Part shown: in pieces, positions 1 to 8,949 of the stretch
Numbering within the stretch: position 1 is the first letter of the stretch
Layout: every line of letters starts with the position of its first letter
NCBI RefSeq assembly: GCF_001647025.1
Contig: NZ_LUKQ02000020.1
Location: 1-41,915, forward strand
DNA: 41,915 nt
Origin: Endozoicomonas atrinae
GTDB taxonomy: Bacteria; Pseudomonadota; Gammaproteobacteria; Pseudomonadales; Endozoicomonadaceae
Reading direction: 5' to 3'
Program-made: the position numbers and the translations under genes
The notes under the pieces: generated by a model
Database searches by the model: none
What the model was told of the DNA's origin: nothing
What the model saw: the letters and a program-made list of their open reading frames with translations, nothing else

Positions 1-215
1 GCGTCATTCGTAAGGCGATCAAGAACCGGAAGATTTTTCGGACTGATGAGTCAGTCATGAAGGTAATCTATCTGGCCATGGAAAAAGCTTCCGAGAAATG
101 GACCATGCCGATCAGGAACTGGAAAGCAGCCATGAACCGGTTTGAAATTATGTTTCCTGACCGGTTCAAGGAGTAATAGTTTTGGTGGCGTTTACACAGA
201 ATTATTTACAGGCTC
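1..215 (+). mobile_element. Right end of an IS256-family insertion sequence
   Basis: The window opens inside a transposase reading frame of the mutator (IS256) type that stops at 174-176. A candidate terminal inverted repeat follows at about 184-215, reading GGTGGCGTTTACACAG and ending in ACAGGCTC. Inverted, this starts GAGCCTGTAAAT, which I recall as a common start of IS256-family ends. Only the right end is visible, so the left inverted repeat and target duplication cannot be checked here. Confidence 0.75.
3..176 (+). CDS. IS256-family (mutator) transposase, C-terminal fragment
   Basis: An open frame enters from the left edge and codes for 57 residues before TAA. The fragment contains RKAIKNRKIF, then a TDES step, KWTMPIRNWKAAMNRF and a final FPDRFKE. 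This is the conserved C-terminal tail of mutator-type DDE transposases, which cut and rejoin the ends of IS256-like elements. The catalytic residues lie upstream, outside the window, so I cannot tell whether the element is intact. Confidence 0.85.
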   Translation, partial: VIRKAIKNRKIFRTDESVMKVIYLAMEKASEKWTMPIRNWKAAMNRFEIMFPDRFKE

Positions 216-599
216 GAGCTTAATTGTTGTAAATTGCTCAGCCCGGCATGTACCTCCATTTTATACCTACCCATGTGTTAAGAATAAAGACCGCTAGTAT
301 AGATATATAGTGGAATACTTTGACTAACCTTACTGTTAGTGTAAATAACACCACCATTGATGGGGGAGTGTAATCTCATTTGTCTTAGTGTATTAAGCCG
401 TATAAGACATGCATTCTCTCAAGTTGCATTCTTTAAATAGTCATGAATTTTTTGATTTGATGTTAACTGTACTTGATAATCTATCTGATTCGATTGGTTG
501 AAAAATGATGGACGAATTTTTGAGAAATCATAATCAGTCATCCAGTAGATGTGTGCTTTAAATGATTTGAAGCAAAACGCTTTTTACTTAAAGCTGTAG
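216..599. other. Gene-free AT-rich stretch next to the IS end
   Basis: I see no supported reading frame, RNA gene or clear terminator between the IS end and the small minus-strand gene that follows. The stretch is AT-rich and has no obvious repeat. Confidence 0.5.
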
Positions 600-941
600 C
601 TAACCTAGCTGATCAACCATAATGGCATTAGAATAAATCAGGCTGCCATCGGATATACTGCGCCCTACGAGGTGAAAATGTCCTCTTTGGTTTTCTTTGC
701 TCAGATATACCCTTAATTGGCAGTCAGTCAGGTTTCCGCAGTCCCTGGAAGTTTTAAGCTCCATTGTGCTGATATCAATATCGATTAACATCTCATTCTG
801 ACCATTTTCCAACAGTGCTTCTTCTGCTTGCTCCAGAAGTAGGTGATAATGCTCATTAACCCTGAAATGTATCATCTCGACGGGAACTGCTTTTGAAGTG
901 CGTTGCGCCTTTTTCCAGCCTTCAATAGTAAGTGTGTTCAT
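600..941 (-). CDS. Hypothetical protein, 113 aa
   Basis: The product is not recognised. The frame can be opened further upstream, but the ATG at 941 is preferred because it is preceded on the minus strand by AGGAGA about six bases away. The protein begins MNTLTIEGWKKAQ and is mixed polar with no signal peptide or membrane segment. It has two cysteines close together (around RDCGNLTDCQ) and looks like a small soluble alpha/beta protein. It stands alone between the IS end and the bepA gene, a position typical of accessory genes. Function unknown. Confidence 0.6.
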   Translation of the reverse strand: MNTLTIEGWKKAQRTSKAVPVEMIHFRVNEHYHLLLEQAEEALLENGQNEMLIDIDISTMELKTSRDCGNLTDCQLRVYLSKENQRGHFHLVGRSISDGSLIYSNAIMVDQLG

Positions 942-1082
942 TATTTTTCTCCTGTTTGTTACCAATATTATTACGTTGGAATACAGGAAAACGGTCACAC
1001 CTGATTTGTATAAATCCGTTTTTTCTATTTATTAATATTTATATTTCTAATTACTTTAAATAAATGAACAATTATTAACCTT

Positions 1083-1117
1083 TGGGCTGATACTGCCTGG
1101 TCAGCAGCATAAGCCCA
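1083..1117 (-). terminator. Imperfect hairpin downstream of the M48 protease gene
   Basis: An inverted repeat of about 14 bp (TGGGCT with AGCCCA as the outer stem, two inner mismatches) lies just past the stop codon of the minus-strand protease gene. There is no clean T tract after it, so it is only a weak terminator candidate. Confidence 0.35.
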
Positions 1118-1132
1118 GTCAAGATTGGGGTT

Positions 1133-2617
1133 TTATGAGTTTCTCATCTTCTGGCGATAGTTTTGCATATCCGTCAGCTTCTGCTGAAGTTTTGACTTGA
1201 GAGAGAAGTTATCTCCTGACATTTTTAGAGCATACTGCAGGTGTTTGATGGCATCATCTATATTGCCATTCAGGTAAAAGTACTCAGCTCTTGACTGATG
1301 AAGGCCTACAATATCCTCTGCAAGCCCCTGAACTTCAGCCAGTTCAAACCAGATATCCGGATCGTCCGGGCGGAGGCGGCTGAGTTTTTGAAGCTCATTT
1401 CGTGCGCTGGTATAGTTCTGCTGTTTAAGCAGAATTTCTGTGCGAGTGGCCAGAAGAGGGTAGCTTTCCGGGTTGGTGCTCAGTGCCTTGTCGATACGTG
1501 CAAGGCCCTGGCTGGTTTTGCCGGATGCTGCTTCCAGCAGGGATTTGGTCATAATCAGATGAGGGTTGTCAGGGTATTGTTGCAGCAGGAGTTTCATCTG
1601 ATGCTCTGCTACTGTGAAGTTTCGGGTTTTCATACTGGCCAGCACCAATCCATATCGAGTAGGAGCCCGGCTGGTTTCTGATGCGGCAGTTAATCCGGAT
1701 TCTAATTCCTTGTTCAGCTGTCTGACCATTTCATGATGATTGTTACTGTTCAGGACAGCGGCGCGCATTCTCATGAACTGGTAGTTCAGTGAGCCTTTAT
1801 TTGTTCTTATTTTCTGTGCTGACATCTGATCCGCACGAGCTCTCGAGTCGGCAATCCGATTTTCGGTTACCGGGTGAGTGAGCAGGAATTCGGGTGGTCG
1901 GCTGCCGTATCGGCTGGCTTTATTCATCTGCTCAAAGATTTCCGGCATTGCCTGTGGGTCAAAGCCTGCTTTGGCCAGAGTGGTGATACCTATGTTATCG
2001 GCTTCGCGTTCAAACTGGCGGCTGAACCGCAGGCGCGCACTCTGCATCCCGGCGACGGTTGAGGTCAGTGCTGCAGCACCGGCATCGCCACCCGCCGTTG
2101 CCATAATAAGAATAGAGCCAAGAATGGCGGCAGCGTTTGGGATGCTCTTATTGCGAGCCTCTTCTACATTTCGGGCATAGTGCCGTTGGCTCAAGTGAGC
2201 GAGTTCATGTGCCAGCACTGCGGCAAACTGGGCTTCAGTATCGGCATTGAGAAAAAGTCCGGTGTTGACTCCTACAATGCCTCCGGGTGCGGCAAATGCG
2301 TTCAGAATGGGGCTGTCAATTACCAGAGGAACGAGCCGATGGTCCTGAAGCTGGCTGGAGGCCGCGAGCCGGAAGATAAGATTTTCCAAATAGTCTTTTA
2401 GCTGAGGGTCAGAAACCATGGGGGTCTGGTTGCGAAGGGCTTTCAACCATGAACGTCCCAGCTCATACTCTTCCTGCTGTGAAATAATGCCAGAAGTGGT
2501 ATCGCCAAGACTGGGCAGGTTAAGATTGCTGCTATGTACAGCACTGGAGTAGCTGGACAGTGCAGTAGTCAGTATCGTTGTTAGTAGAAGCGCTGACAGA
2601 ATGCCCACTCGTTTCAT
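1133..2617 (-). CDS. bepA: M48-family periplasmic metalloprotease with TPR tail, BepA-like
   Basis: This is a secreted zinc protease of the BepA/YfgC family. Family members degrade stalled LptD and BamA in the periplasm and also help LptD assembly. The start at 2617 is chosen over an upstream GTG because it gives a classical signal peptide (MKRVGIL followed by a hydrophobic core up to about residue 28). The HELAH zinc motif lies at about residues 137-141, and the third ligand is in the EREAD motif near residue 200. Helical TPR-like repeats fill the last 200 residues. The 494 aa length fits the family. It is divergent from a TusA-like gene, an order I recall from Pseudomonas. Confidence 0.93.
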   Translation of the reverse strand: MKRVGILSALLLTTILTTALSSYSSAVHSSNLNLPSLGDTTSGIISQQEEYELGRSWLKALRNQTPMVSDPQLKDYLENLIFRLAASSQLQDHRLVPLVIDSPILNAFAAPGGIVGVNTGLFLNADTEAQFAAVLAHELAHLSQRHYARNVEEARNKSIPNAAAILGSILIMATAGGDAGAAALTSTVAGMQSARLRFSRQFEREADNIGITTLAKAGFDPQAMPEIFEQMNKASRYGSRPPEFLLTHPVTENRIADSRARADQMSAQKIRTNKGSLNYQFMRMRAAVLNSNNHHEMVRQLNKELESGLTAASETSRAPTRYGLVLASMKTRNFTVAEHQMKLLLQQYPDNPHLIMTKSLLEAASGKTSQGLARIDKALSTNPESYPLLATRTEILLKQQNYTSARNELQKLSRLRPDDPDIWFELAEVQGLAEDIVGLHQSRAEYFYLNGNIDDAIKHLQYALKMSGDNFSLKSKLQQKLTDMQNYRQKMRNS

Positions 2618-2860
2618 AGAATATCCATACTCGTGTTTTCTACGGTACACTTTATCACGAATCCGTTTATGACGAAGCTGTCTAACACGGTGCTGTTATA
2701 AAAATGGTTGATCATGGGTAGGATATTACCTCTTTTGATCTTTTTCCCGCTAAAGTGCTTACACAGTTTTGACGCTTTTATATTGTAGATGTTCTGGTTT
2801 TTTTCCCGGTGTCGGCAGTAAGTGTTGTTTCCTGTGGCTGTTTCAAGAGGGAGTATCGCT

Positions 2861-3091
2861 ATGATGGATGTTGATCAGGAACTTGATCTTAAAGGGATGA
2901 GCTGTCCGCTACCATTGCTGAAAGCAAAGCAGGCATTGAGCCGAATGCAGTCAGGACAGGTTATTAGAGTGTATGCTACAGATCCTGGCTCTGTCAGGGA
3001 TTTTGCCAGCTTTGCCAAAATCAGTGGGCATGTTCTGATTGCCAGTGAAGAAGAACAAGGGGTTTTTATTCACACACTGCAGCATAAGTAA
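2861..3091 (+). CDS. TusA/SirA-like sulfur carrier protein
   Basis: A 76 aa protein of the TusA/YeeD/SirA family. Members carry a persulfide on one cysteine and deliver sulfur to tRNA modification or molybdenum-cofactor enzymes. The signature sits at the N-terminus: LKGMSCPLPLLKAK, with the CPxP cysteine at residue 15. The start at 2861 is chosen over a GTG at 2822 because GAGGGAG lies seven bases upstream; a second ATG follows directly. It sits between bepA and a PerM-like gene on the same strand as the latter, and could be cotranscribed with it. It may correspond to the Pseudomonas TusA homologue next to bepA rather than to true TusA. Confidence 0.9.
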   Translation: MMDVDQELDLKGMSCPLPLLKAKQALSRMQSGQVIRVYATDPGSVRDFASFAKISGHVLIASEEEQGVFIHTLQHK

Positions 3092-3155
3092 GTCAGACAG
3101 GCGAGAGCTCACCGGTTTATAAGGGGGCGGTAGCCAAACAATAACGGAGCATTTG

Positions 3156-4220
3156 ATGCTGAATGTAATTAAGGGATGGTTGCACAGCTATCTTTCTGAT
3201 CAGGAAGCGGTCGTTCTGCTGGTTATCCTGCTGGTTGGCTTTCTTGTCGTCCTGACAATGGGGAAAATGCTGGCTCCTGCCCTGGCTGCTTTGATTTTTG
3301 CTTTCCTGATGCAAGGTGTGGTGAACTGGCTTGAGCGGCGACGGATGCCTCATCTTCTGGCGGTCAATCTGGTCTTTATGGGGTTTATTGCAGCGTTGCT
3401 GCTGGTAATTTTTGTTGTAGTGCCCTTGGTCTGGGAGCAGGTAACTCACCTGTTAAATGCAATGCCGGGCATGGTCCGCGAAGGTCAGACTCTGCTGGTC
3501 AGTTTGCCTGATCTATATCCGGGCTTTGTTTCTGAGCATCAGGTTAGTTTACTGGTCACAACCATTAATAAGCACCTTGCCGACTTTGGTCAGTGGGCAT
3601 TTTCTTTTTCACTCTCTAAGCTCCCCGGTATCGTTGCTCTACTGGTCTATTTGATACTGGTGCCTATCCTTGTCTTCTTTTTTCTAAAGGATAAGGATGT
3701 TTTGCTGGGTTGGATGATAGGTGTTTTGCCTCGCCGTCGAAGGCTGATTGACCAGGTTGCTGACGAGATGAATGACCAGATTGCCAACTATATTCGTGGC
3801 AAGGCTATAGAGATTGTTATTGTTGGAGGTGTCAGTTATGTGCTGTTTGCCATATTAGGGCTAAGCTACTCTGCACTTCTGGCTGTGATGGTCGGTTTCT
3901 CGGTTGTTGTTCCCTACATCGGGGCGACAGTGGTGACGATTCCCATTGCCATTATTGGTTTTTTTCAGTGGGGTGTGGGTGATCAGTTTGTCATTCTAAT
4001 GGTGGCCTATGCGATTATTCAGGCTCTGGATGGCAATGTTCTAGTACCATTGCTTTTTTCTGAGGCGGTGAACCTTCATCCGGTTGCTATTATTCTTGCT
4101 GTTCTGGTTTTTGGTGGTTTGTGGGGGTTCTGGGGGATCTTCTTTGCAATCCCTCTGGCGACATTATTAAAGGCGGTAATGAATGCTTGGCCTGCAGTGG
4201 TGGATGTGGAATCAAGTTAA
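3156..4220 (+). CDS. perM: AI-2E family transporter, PerM-like
   Basis: A 354 aa inner-membrane protein of the AI-2E transporter (PerM/YdiK) superfamily. About seven to eight hydrophobic segments are visible: two pairs in the first 90 residues, a polar region around residues 95-150, then the conserved C-terminal membrane block with VVPYIGA and a final GLWGFWGIFFAIPLATLLKA. That tail is typical of the family. The substrate of PerM-type members is unknown; some relatives export autoinducer-2 or act as sodium/proton antiporters. ATG 3156 follows GGAG; a TTG directly before it is less likely. A strong terminator follows the stop. Confidence 0.9.
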   Translation: MLNVIKGWLHSYLSDQEAVVLLVILLVGFLVVLTMGKMLAPALAALIFAFLMQGVVNWLERRRMPHLLAVNLVFMGFIAALLLVIFVVVPLVWEQVTHLLNAMPGMVREGQTLLVSLPDLYPGFVSEHQVSLLVTTINKHLADFGQWAFSFSLSKLPGIVALLVYLILVPILVFFFLKDKDVLLGWMIGVLPRRRRLIDQVADEMNDQIANYIRGKAIEIVIVGGVSYVLFAILGLSYSALLAVMVGFSVVVPYIGATVVTIPIAIIGFFQWGVGDQFVILMVAYAIIQALDGNVLVPLLFSEAVNLHPVAIILAVLVFGGLWGFWGIFFAIPLATLLKAVMNAWPAVVDVESS

Positions 4221-4246
4221 AAAAGTGGGCCTGGCCCACTTTTTTA
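4219..4246. terminator. Bidirectional intrinsic terminator between perM and bcp
   Basis: A near-perfect hairpin, AAAAGTGGGC / GCCCACTTTT, is flanked by A and T tracts on both sides. It lies between the converging perM and bcp genes and should stop transcription in both directions. Confidence 0.9.
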
Positions 4247-4267
4247 ATTTAGAGTGTGGCGCTTTTA

Positions 4268-4780
4268 TTACTCCTCTTCGTCGCTCTCTTCGCTGTTGTC
4301 TGTCTGGGCCTGAGTATCTACCATTTGTGCGGCCTGCAGAACATCTTCAACGTGTCCCTTAATACGAACCTTACGCCACTCGTGTTGTAGTACACCATTA
4401 CTGTCGATCAGGAAGGTGCTGCGCTCAATGCCCATATACTCTTTGCCATACATCTGCTTTAACTTGATGACGTCAAACAGCTTGCAGAGCGTTTCATCTT
4501 TGTCTGAAATCAGTTCAAAAGGAAAGTCATGTTTGGCACGGAAGTTTTCATGAGCCTTGATGCCATCTTTGGATACGCCAAAGACGAGCGTGTCTGAATC
4601 TTGAAATTGTGTGTAAAGGTCTCTGAAGGCCTGTCCTTCACTGGTGCAGCCGGGGGTGTTGTCTTTTGGGTAGAAAAACAGTACGACTTTACGACCTTTG
4701 AGCTCAGAGAGTTTGACCGTCGTGTCGCTGGTCGCTTGGGCGGTAAAGTCAGGAACGGGTTGGCCCAGAGTTACGCTCAT
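4268..4780 (-). CDS. bcp: Thioredoxin-dependent thiol peroxidase (Bcp/PrxQ)
   Basis: A cytoplasmic peroxiredoxin of the Bcp/PrxQ group that reduces hydrogen and organic peroxides using thioredoxin. The peroxidatic cysteine is C45 in the motif NTPGCTSEG. The resolving cysteine found five residues later in E. coli Bcp is absent; the only other cysteine is C99 (DETLCKLF). This copy therefore either works as a 1-Cys enzyme or uses a distant resolving cysteine. The last 15 residues are very acidic (NSEESDEEE), an unusual tail. It lies beside dapA, as in E. coli and Pseudomonas, but gcvR, which sits between them in E. coli, is missing. Confidence 0.95.
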   Translation of the reverse strand: MSVTLGQPVPDFTAQATSDTTVKLSELKGRKVVLFFYPKDNTPGCTSEGQAFRDLYTQFQDSDTLVFGVSKDGIKAHENFRAKHDFPFELISDKDETLCKLFDVIKLKQMYGKEYMGIERSTFLIDSNGVLQHEWRKVRIKGHVEDVLQAAQMVDTQAQTDNSEESDEEE

Positions 4781-5182
4781 GTTTTATCCTTAGTCGCTCT
4801 CATTTGGTTAAATAGCTGCAGGTTCTATTGGTCTAATACAGCAGCCCCAGAGGATTATAAATTTATCGGCTCAGGCAGCGAAAGTTCGACCACTCCCCCG
4901 CCTACATTTCTAAGGCGATGCTGCCTCCTCTTCAAAGCCATCTTATATGAGAAGAAAGAACCCTGAAGCCAATACGGAAGTCATTATTAAATTCAGGGGG
5001 ATAGTTTAAACCATCACTGAAAAAAAGGCAGGTTCTGAAGCTGTATTCAAAAATTTGAGGCTTTTTCTCTCCATAAGCTTCTGCTTTTTCAGCAAAGAGC
5101 CGGGTGGTGGTGGATTTCGGCCTTGTGAATATAAAGGGGCATTAGTAACATTACGCGAGATTCTGCCTTTAGGAGTGAACTG
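4781..5182. other. Intergenic region between divergent bcp and dapA
   Basis: About 400 bp hold the promoters for bcp and for dapA–bamC. I see no trace of a gcvR gene. A TAGGAGTG ribosome-binding site precedes the dapA ATG. No convincing regulatory repeat was found. Confidence 0.5.
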
Positions 5183-6058
5183 ATGATTACCGGGAGCCTG
5201 GTGGCAATTGTTACCCCCATGTATGGCAATGGTGAGCTGGACTGGGAGAGTATGCATGCACTTGTAGAGCATCATATCGACCAGGGAACAGATGGGATCG
5301 TGGTGGTAGGCACCACAGGTGAGTCAGCTACTCTGACTGTGCAGGAACACTGTGAAGCCATTAAACGGATGGTGGATCAGGTTAATGGTCGGATTCCTGT
5401 GATTGCCGGTACAGGGGCGAACTCGACAGCAGAGGCAGTACATCTGACAGCTGAAGCCAAGGCATTGGGGGTTGATGCCTGTTTACTGGTGACACCTTAT
5501 TACAACAAGCCAACTCAGGAAGGTCTTTATCTTCATTATAAAATGGTGGCTGAATCGGTCTCGATTCCCCAGATTCTCTATAATGTCCCCGGTCGTACTG
5601 CGGTAGATCTTTTACCAGAAACTATAGGTCGCCTGAGTCAGCTTGATAATATTGTTGGTGTTAAGGAAGCTACGGGTATTATTGAGCGCGGCAGACAGAT
5701 CCGGGAACTGTGTGGTGATGACTTTGCTATTTATTCCGGTGATGATGCTACAGGCATGGAGCTGATGCTCCAGGGGGCAAATGGTGTTATCTCTGTCGTC
5801 AATAATGTCGCCCCAAAAACTATGCATGAATTGTGTGTTGCTGCAATTGCAGGTGATCGAAGTAAAGCTGAAGCACTCAATGCCCAGATTGACGCATTGA
5901 GCAGTAAGCTCTTTCTGGAAGCCAATCCGATTCCAGTAAAATGGGCGTTAAAGGAGATGGGTATGGTCAAGGAAGGTATTCGTTTGCCATTGACACCCCT
6001 CTCGGAGTGTTATCACTCCGATGTTAGAAGTGCACTGCAAAAGGCGGGGTTGGTTTGA
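5183..6058 (+). CDS. dapA: 4-hydroxy-tetrahydrodipicolinate synthase
   Basis: DapA condenses pyruvate with aspartate semialdehyde, the first committed step of lysine and diaminopimelate synthesis. The 291 aa length matches the family. Key residues are in place: T44-T45 (VVGTTGES), Y107 (TPYYNKP), Y133 and R138 (YNVPGRTA) and the Schiff-base lysine K161 (VGVKEATG). The start follows TAGGAGTG. The stop overlaps the bamC start as TGATG, so the two genes are translationally coupled, an arrangement conserved across gammaproteobacteria. Confidence 0.98.
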   Translation: MITGSLVAIVTPMYGNGELDWESMHALVEHHIDQGTDGIVVVGTTGESATLTVQEHCEAIKRMVDQVNGRIPVIAGTGANSTAEAVHLTAEAKALGVDACLLVTPYYNKPTQEGLYLHYKMVAESVSIPQILYNVPGRTAVDLLPETIGRLSQLDNIVGVKEATGIIERGRQIRELCGDDFAIYSGDDATGMELMLQGANGVISVVNNVAPKTMHELCVAAIAGDRSKAEALNAQIDALSSKLFLEANPIPVKWALKEMGMVKEGIRLPLTPLSECYHSDVRSALQKAGLV

Positions 6059-7245
6059 TGGTTCCAGGTCAAAGGATTAGTGAGTTGAAAAGGCACACCC
6101 GGTTGGGCCTGTCTGTTGCTATTGGCGCATTGGTGCTGACAGGTTGTGCCAATCCCTTTGGCCAGCAAGGGTATCTGCGGGACCGTGCCGGAGACTACAC
6201 CGAGGCGCAGACAGCTAAGCCCATTACATTGCCAGCGGGATCTCAGGCCAAAGAGCTGGGTGATGTTCTGGTCATTCCTGAGGCTGGTCAGGCTGGTCAG
6301 GCTGGTCAGAAACTGTCACGAGAGTTTGAGGTTCCAAGGCCTTCCCAGCGATTAATGATGAAAGAGGGTGATCATTACAGTATTGAGCGTGATGGCAGTC
6401 AGGAATGGTTGTCCGTTGATCGTCAGCCCGGAGAAGTATGGCCTGGTGTGCTTGGCTACATTGAGGCGTTGGGTGTTGGCATCGGTATCAAAGATGTTTC
6501 AAAAGGCGTTATTGAAACCCAATGGAATGACTTTGGTAACGATAAAGATCATGGTGTGATGTATCGAACACTGGGTAAGCTGTTTGGTGTCGATGACCTT
6601 GATCCGATGGAAGATCGCTTTCGCTTTGAGGTTCGTAATGGTTTGAAAGGGGGGACGACAGAGGTTCATGTCTATCATCAGGGGCGGCCATTCTCTAAAA
6701 AAAGAAAGCAGTCCCCGATTCCTGAGGGCTGGGATAACCTGGGAGAGCGAAGCAAGCGGTTGGATAACGGTGTGCTTGCAGAGCTGCTGGTTTTTCTGGC
6801 ACGCAACGAAGCTAAATCATCGGTTTCTCTGCAGGCTCAGGGGGCTGATATCGCTTCGCTTACGGAGTCGGGTCGAGATGGTAATGGCAATCCGGTCCTG
6901 ACCGTTCGAGGGCTGTCTTATGCCCGTGTATGGGACGCTGTTTCCAATGCTCTGAATCAATCTGGGCTGAAGGTTGTGGATCGTAACCGCTCCGCAGGCC
7001 TCTTCTATCTTGCCGATAGTGTTCCACAACTGAAACAGGACGAGAAAAAGAAGAGCTTCTGGTCAGGTTGGTTCAGTGATGATGAAGAAGACACTGATGT
7101 TTCTGATGAGAAGAAAACGTTGACGGTCAGGGTGAGTAATTACTCTGAAGTGGTTCAGCTTTCTGTAGAAAAAGATGTTAATACATCGGCTCCTGCAGAT
7201 GTTAGTCGAAGGCTGCTCAAGGTTATCCAGGACAACCTTCAATAA
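6058..7245 (+). CDS. bamC: Outer-membrane assembly lipoprotein BamC
   Basis: BamC is the lipoprotein of the BAM complex that binds BamD and helps insert outer-membrane proteins. A basic n-region and hydrophobic core lead to a lipobox LTGC, with the lipidated cysteine at residue 30 from the ATG at 6058. The body has the BamC two-domain layout, with a charged linker (DEKKKSFWSG then an acidic run) before the C-terminal segment. At 395 aa it is longer than the E. coli protein. A 9-bp unit repeated three times (6282-6308) encodes an AGQ repeat after the signal region. It overlaps dapA by one base. Confidence 0.92.
   Translation: MVPGQRISELKRHTRLGLSVAIGALVLTGCANPFGQQGYLRDRAGDYTEAQTAKPITLPAGSQAKELGDVLVIPEAGQAGQAGQKLSREFEVPRPSQRLMMKEGDHYSIERDGSQEWLSVDRQPGEVWPGVLGYIEALGVGIGIKDVSKGVIETQWNDFGNDKDHGVMYRTLGKLFGVDDLDPMEDRFRFEVRNGLKGGTTEVHVYHQGRPFSKKRKQSPIPEGWDNLGERSKRLDNGVLAELLVFLARNEAKSSVSLQAQGADIASLTESGRDGNGNPVLTVRGLSYARVWDAVSNALNQSGLKVVDRNRSAGLFYLADSVPQLKQDEKKKSFWSGWFSDDEEDTDVSDEKKTLTVRVSNYSEVVQLSVEKDVNTSAPADVSRRLLKVIQDNLQ
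6282..6308 (+). repeat. Three tandem 9-bp units inside bamC
   Basis: The unit GGCTGGTCA occurs three times in a row and encodes three AGQ tripeptides. Its length keeps the frame, so copy-number change would only lengthen or shorten the linker after the lipidated N-terminus. Confidence 0.8.
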
Positions 7246-7248
7246 AAG

Positions 7249-7273
7249 AAGCAGGCGTAGAGCCTGCTTTTTT
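7249..7273. terminator. Intrinsic terminator between bamC and purC
   Basis: The hairpin AAGCAGGC–GTAGA–GCCTGCTT is followed by a run of six T. It ends the dapA–bamC operon. The stem also has A residues on the other side, so it may serve the converging purC gene. Confidence 0.9.
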
Positions 7274-7314
7274 ATAACTGTTGATTTTCAAAGTGCAGGG
7301 TTCTGCTTTGCCAT

Positions 7315-8424
7315 TTATGGTGTGTCGATCAGGCCATATTCTTTAGCCAGAACCTCGATAATCTCGGCCTTGGGGTTGTCAGAGATATTCAGAGGCTTCC
7401 CGGTAATTGTCTCGGCGATGTCTGTATAGGTCCTGGAGAGATCCATAAATGCACTTTCTGGTAATGCATGCTCCCGGGCAAGCGCTTCCCGTTCTGGCAT
7501 TCTCTCTTTGTTCAGTAGAATATCCGGATCAGGGAAGTGGTTGAGCAGGAACTGCCTGAAGCTCTCTTTTGATTTCTCAATCACCTTGTCTTGTCGGTAT
7601 GCTTCACCATCCCAGATTCTGGATGAGTCTGGAGTACCAACTTCATCCATATAAATCAGCTTTTCCTGCCCGCTGGCATCGGTAACGTAACCAAACTCGA
7701 ATTTGGTATCAACAAAGATCTGGTCCAGGGCTGACAGAGACTGGCTGATAACGCTGAACCCTTCCTTTAGCAGTATTTCGTATCGATCAATGTCTTCTGG
7801 TGTACTGAAATTAAATGAGGAGAAGTTATCTTCAAGGTTTTTACGGGTAATGTTTACGTCATCGGCTTCGGGGACGCCGGGAACTCCCCTCATTACGCCT
7901 TTTGTTGATGGTGTAATTAATAGCTCTGGCAGCTGCTGGTCTTTTTTCAGCCCTTCCGGTAACCGGATTCCACAGAACTCGCGTTCTCCTTTACTGTAAG
8001 AGCGCCACATTGAACCGGTGATGTATTGGCGACAAATAGCCTCAACCATGACCGGGCGTGCTTTTTGTACTATCCATACCAGTGGGTGGGGGATATCCAG
8101 AATATGGCTGTCAGCCAGACCGTGTTCCTTGAACAGGTTAAACCAGTGGTTAGAAATCGCATTCAGTGCAGCTCCCTTACCTGGAATCCCTTTTAATCCA
8201 CCTTCGCCATGCCAGATACAGTCAAAAGCACTGATACGGTCGGAAATGATCATAATGGCCAGTGGCGCATCGTGAGCAACATCATAGCCTTTTTCATGAA
8301 CAAGACGCCTGCTGTCAGCTTCGTTAAGCCAGTAGACGGAGCGGACTTTGCCGGAATGAATAGGAAGGTCGGTTCTAATCGGGAGATCGTTGTTAACGGC
8401 CAGGACCTTATCAGCAAGACTCAT
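7315..8424 (-). CDS. purC: Phosphoribosylaminoimidazole-succinocarboxamide synthase, long type
   Basis: PurC joins aspartate to CAIR in purine synthesis using ATP. This 369 aa form is much longer than the roughly 237 aa E. coli enzyme and resembles the type I recall from Vibrio and Pseudoalteromonas. Conserved stretches include [10 protein letters not shown] near the N-terminus, [13 protein letters not shown], the ITGSMWR substrate region, and [13 protein letters not shown] with FRQFLL in the second half. It is convergent to bamC; in E. coli the order is the same but purC is co-oriented. The start at 8424 gives the expected MSLADKVL N-terminus, although the ribosome-binding site is weak. Confidence 0.95.
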   Translation of the reverse strand: MSLADKVLAVNNDLPIRTDLPIHSGKVRSVYWLNEADSRRLVHEKGYDVAHDAPLAIMIISDRISAFDCIWHGEGGLKGIPGKGAALNAISNHWFNLFKEHGLADSHILDIPHPLVWIVQKARPVMVEAICRQYITGSMWRSYSKGEREFCGIRLPEGLKKDQQLPELLITPSTKGVMRGVPGVPEADDVNITRKNLEDNFSSFNFSTPEDIDRYEILLKEGFSVISQSLSALDQIFVDTKFEFGYVTDASGQEKLIYMDEVGTPDSSRIWDGEAYRQDKVIEKSKESFRQFLLNHFPDPDILLNKERMPEREALAREHALPESAFMDLSRTYTDIAETITGKPLNISDNPKAEIIEVLAKEYGLIDTP

Positions 8425-8704
8425 TGCAACTACCTGTTCTGTATTGTCGATTTATGACGAATGATGGTGGTACAACTATACCCAACGCTATTTGAGGTGC
8501 TTGCAGGCAACAAGTGAAAGAGTGTCGACCTTCAGCAGCCTGAATGCTGGTGAGTATTTTCCTGGCTGATGACAGCTGAGCTATGAAAGGCCTTTTATCA
8601 TGCAGGCTAACTACTTAACTATATGAAGGTAGAACTGGTAGTTGGCAGCACGTAAATGCTCAAAAGCTCTTTCACAGGGAATGGCTCATTACTGTCTGAG
8701 TCTG

Positions 8705-8865
8705 TGCATCCTTGAACAGAACCTAACCAGCGCAAGGCGTGACCGGGGGTGTTCAGACTCGAAATCATAGCAAATAACCGATGCTCTCTGTACAGGAAAA
8801 AAATCCATAGTACGACTTTACGGGCTTGGAGTTGCTCAACAGGGGCTGGTTTATTAATAACTGTT
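8705..8865 (-). pseudogene. Possible relic of a Bcp-like peroxiredoxin gene
   Basis: Read on the minus strand, this stretch encodes QLQARKVVL and, after unrelated residues, NTPG. These match SELKGRKVVLFF and NTPGC of the intact bcp gene at 4.3–4.8 kb in order. At DNA level a 14-base identity (AGTACGACTTTACG) and a CCGGGGGTGTT block are shared with that gene. Sequence between the two blocks is unrelated, so if this is a relic it is badly rearranged. Low confidence. Confidence 0.3.
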
Positions 8866-8949
8866 TGTTATTAAGGCTTTGGTTCGGGATCTTTGGCGGG
8901 AGCCTTAAGGTGCTGGTTAGAAGAGGGCTCTAATTTTTTTTATGCACAA

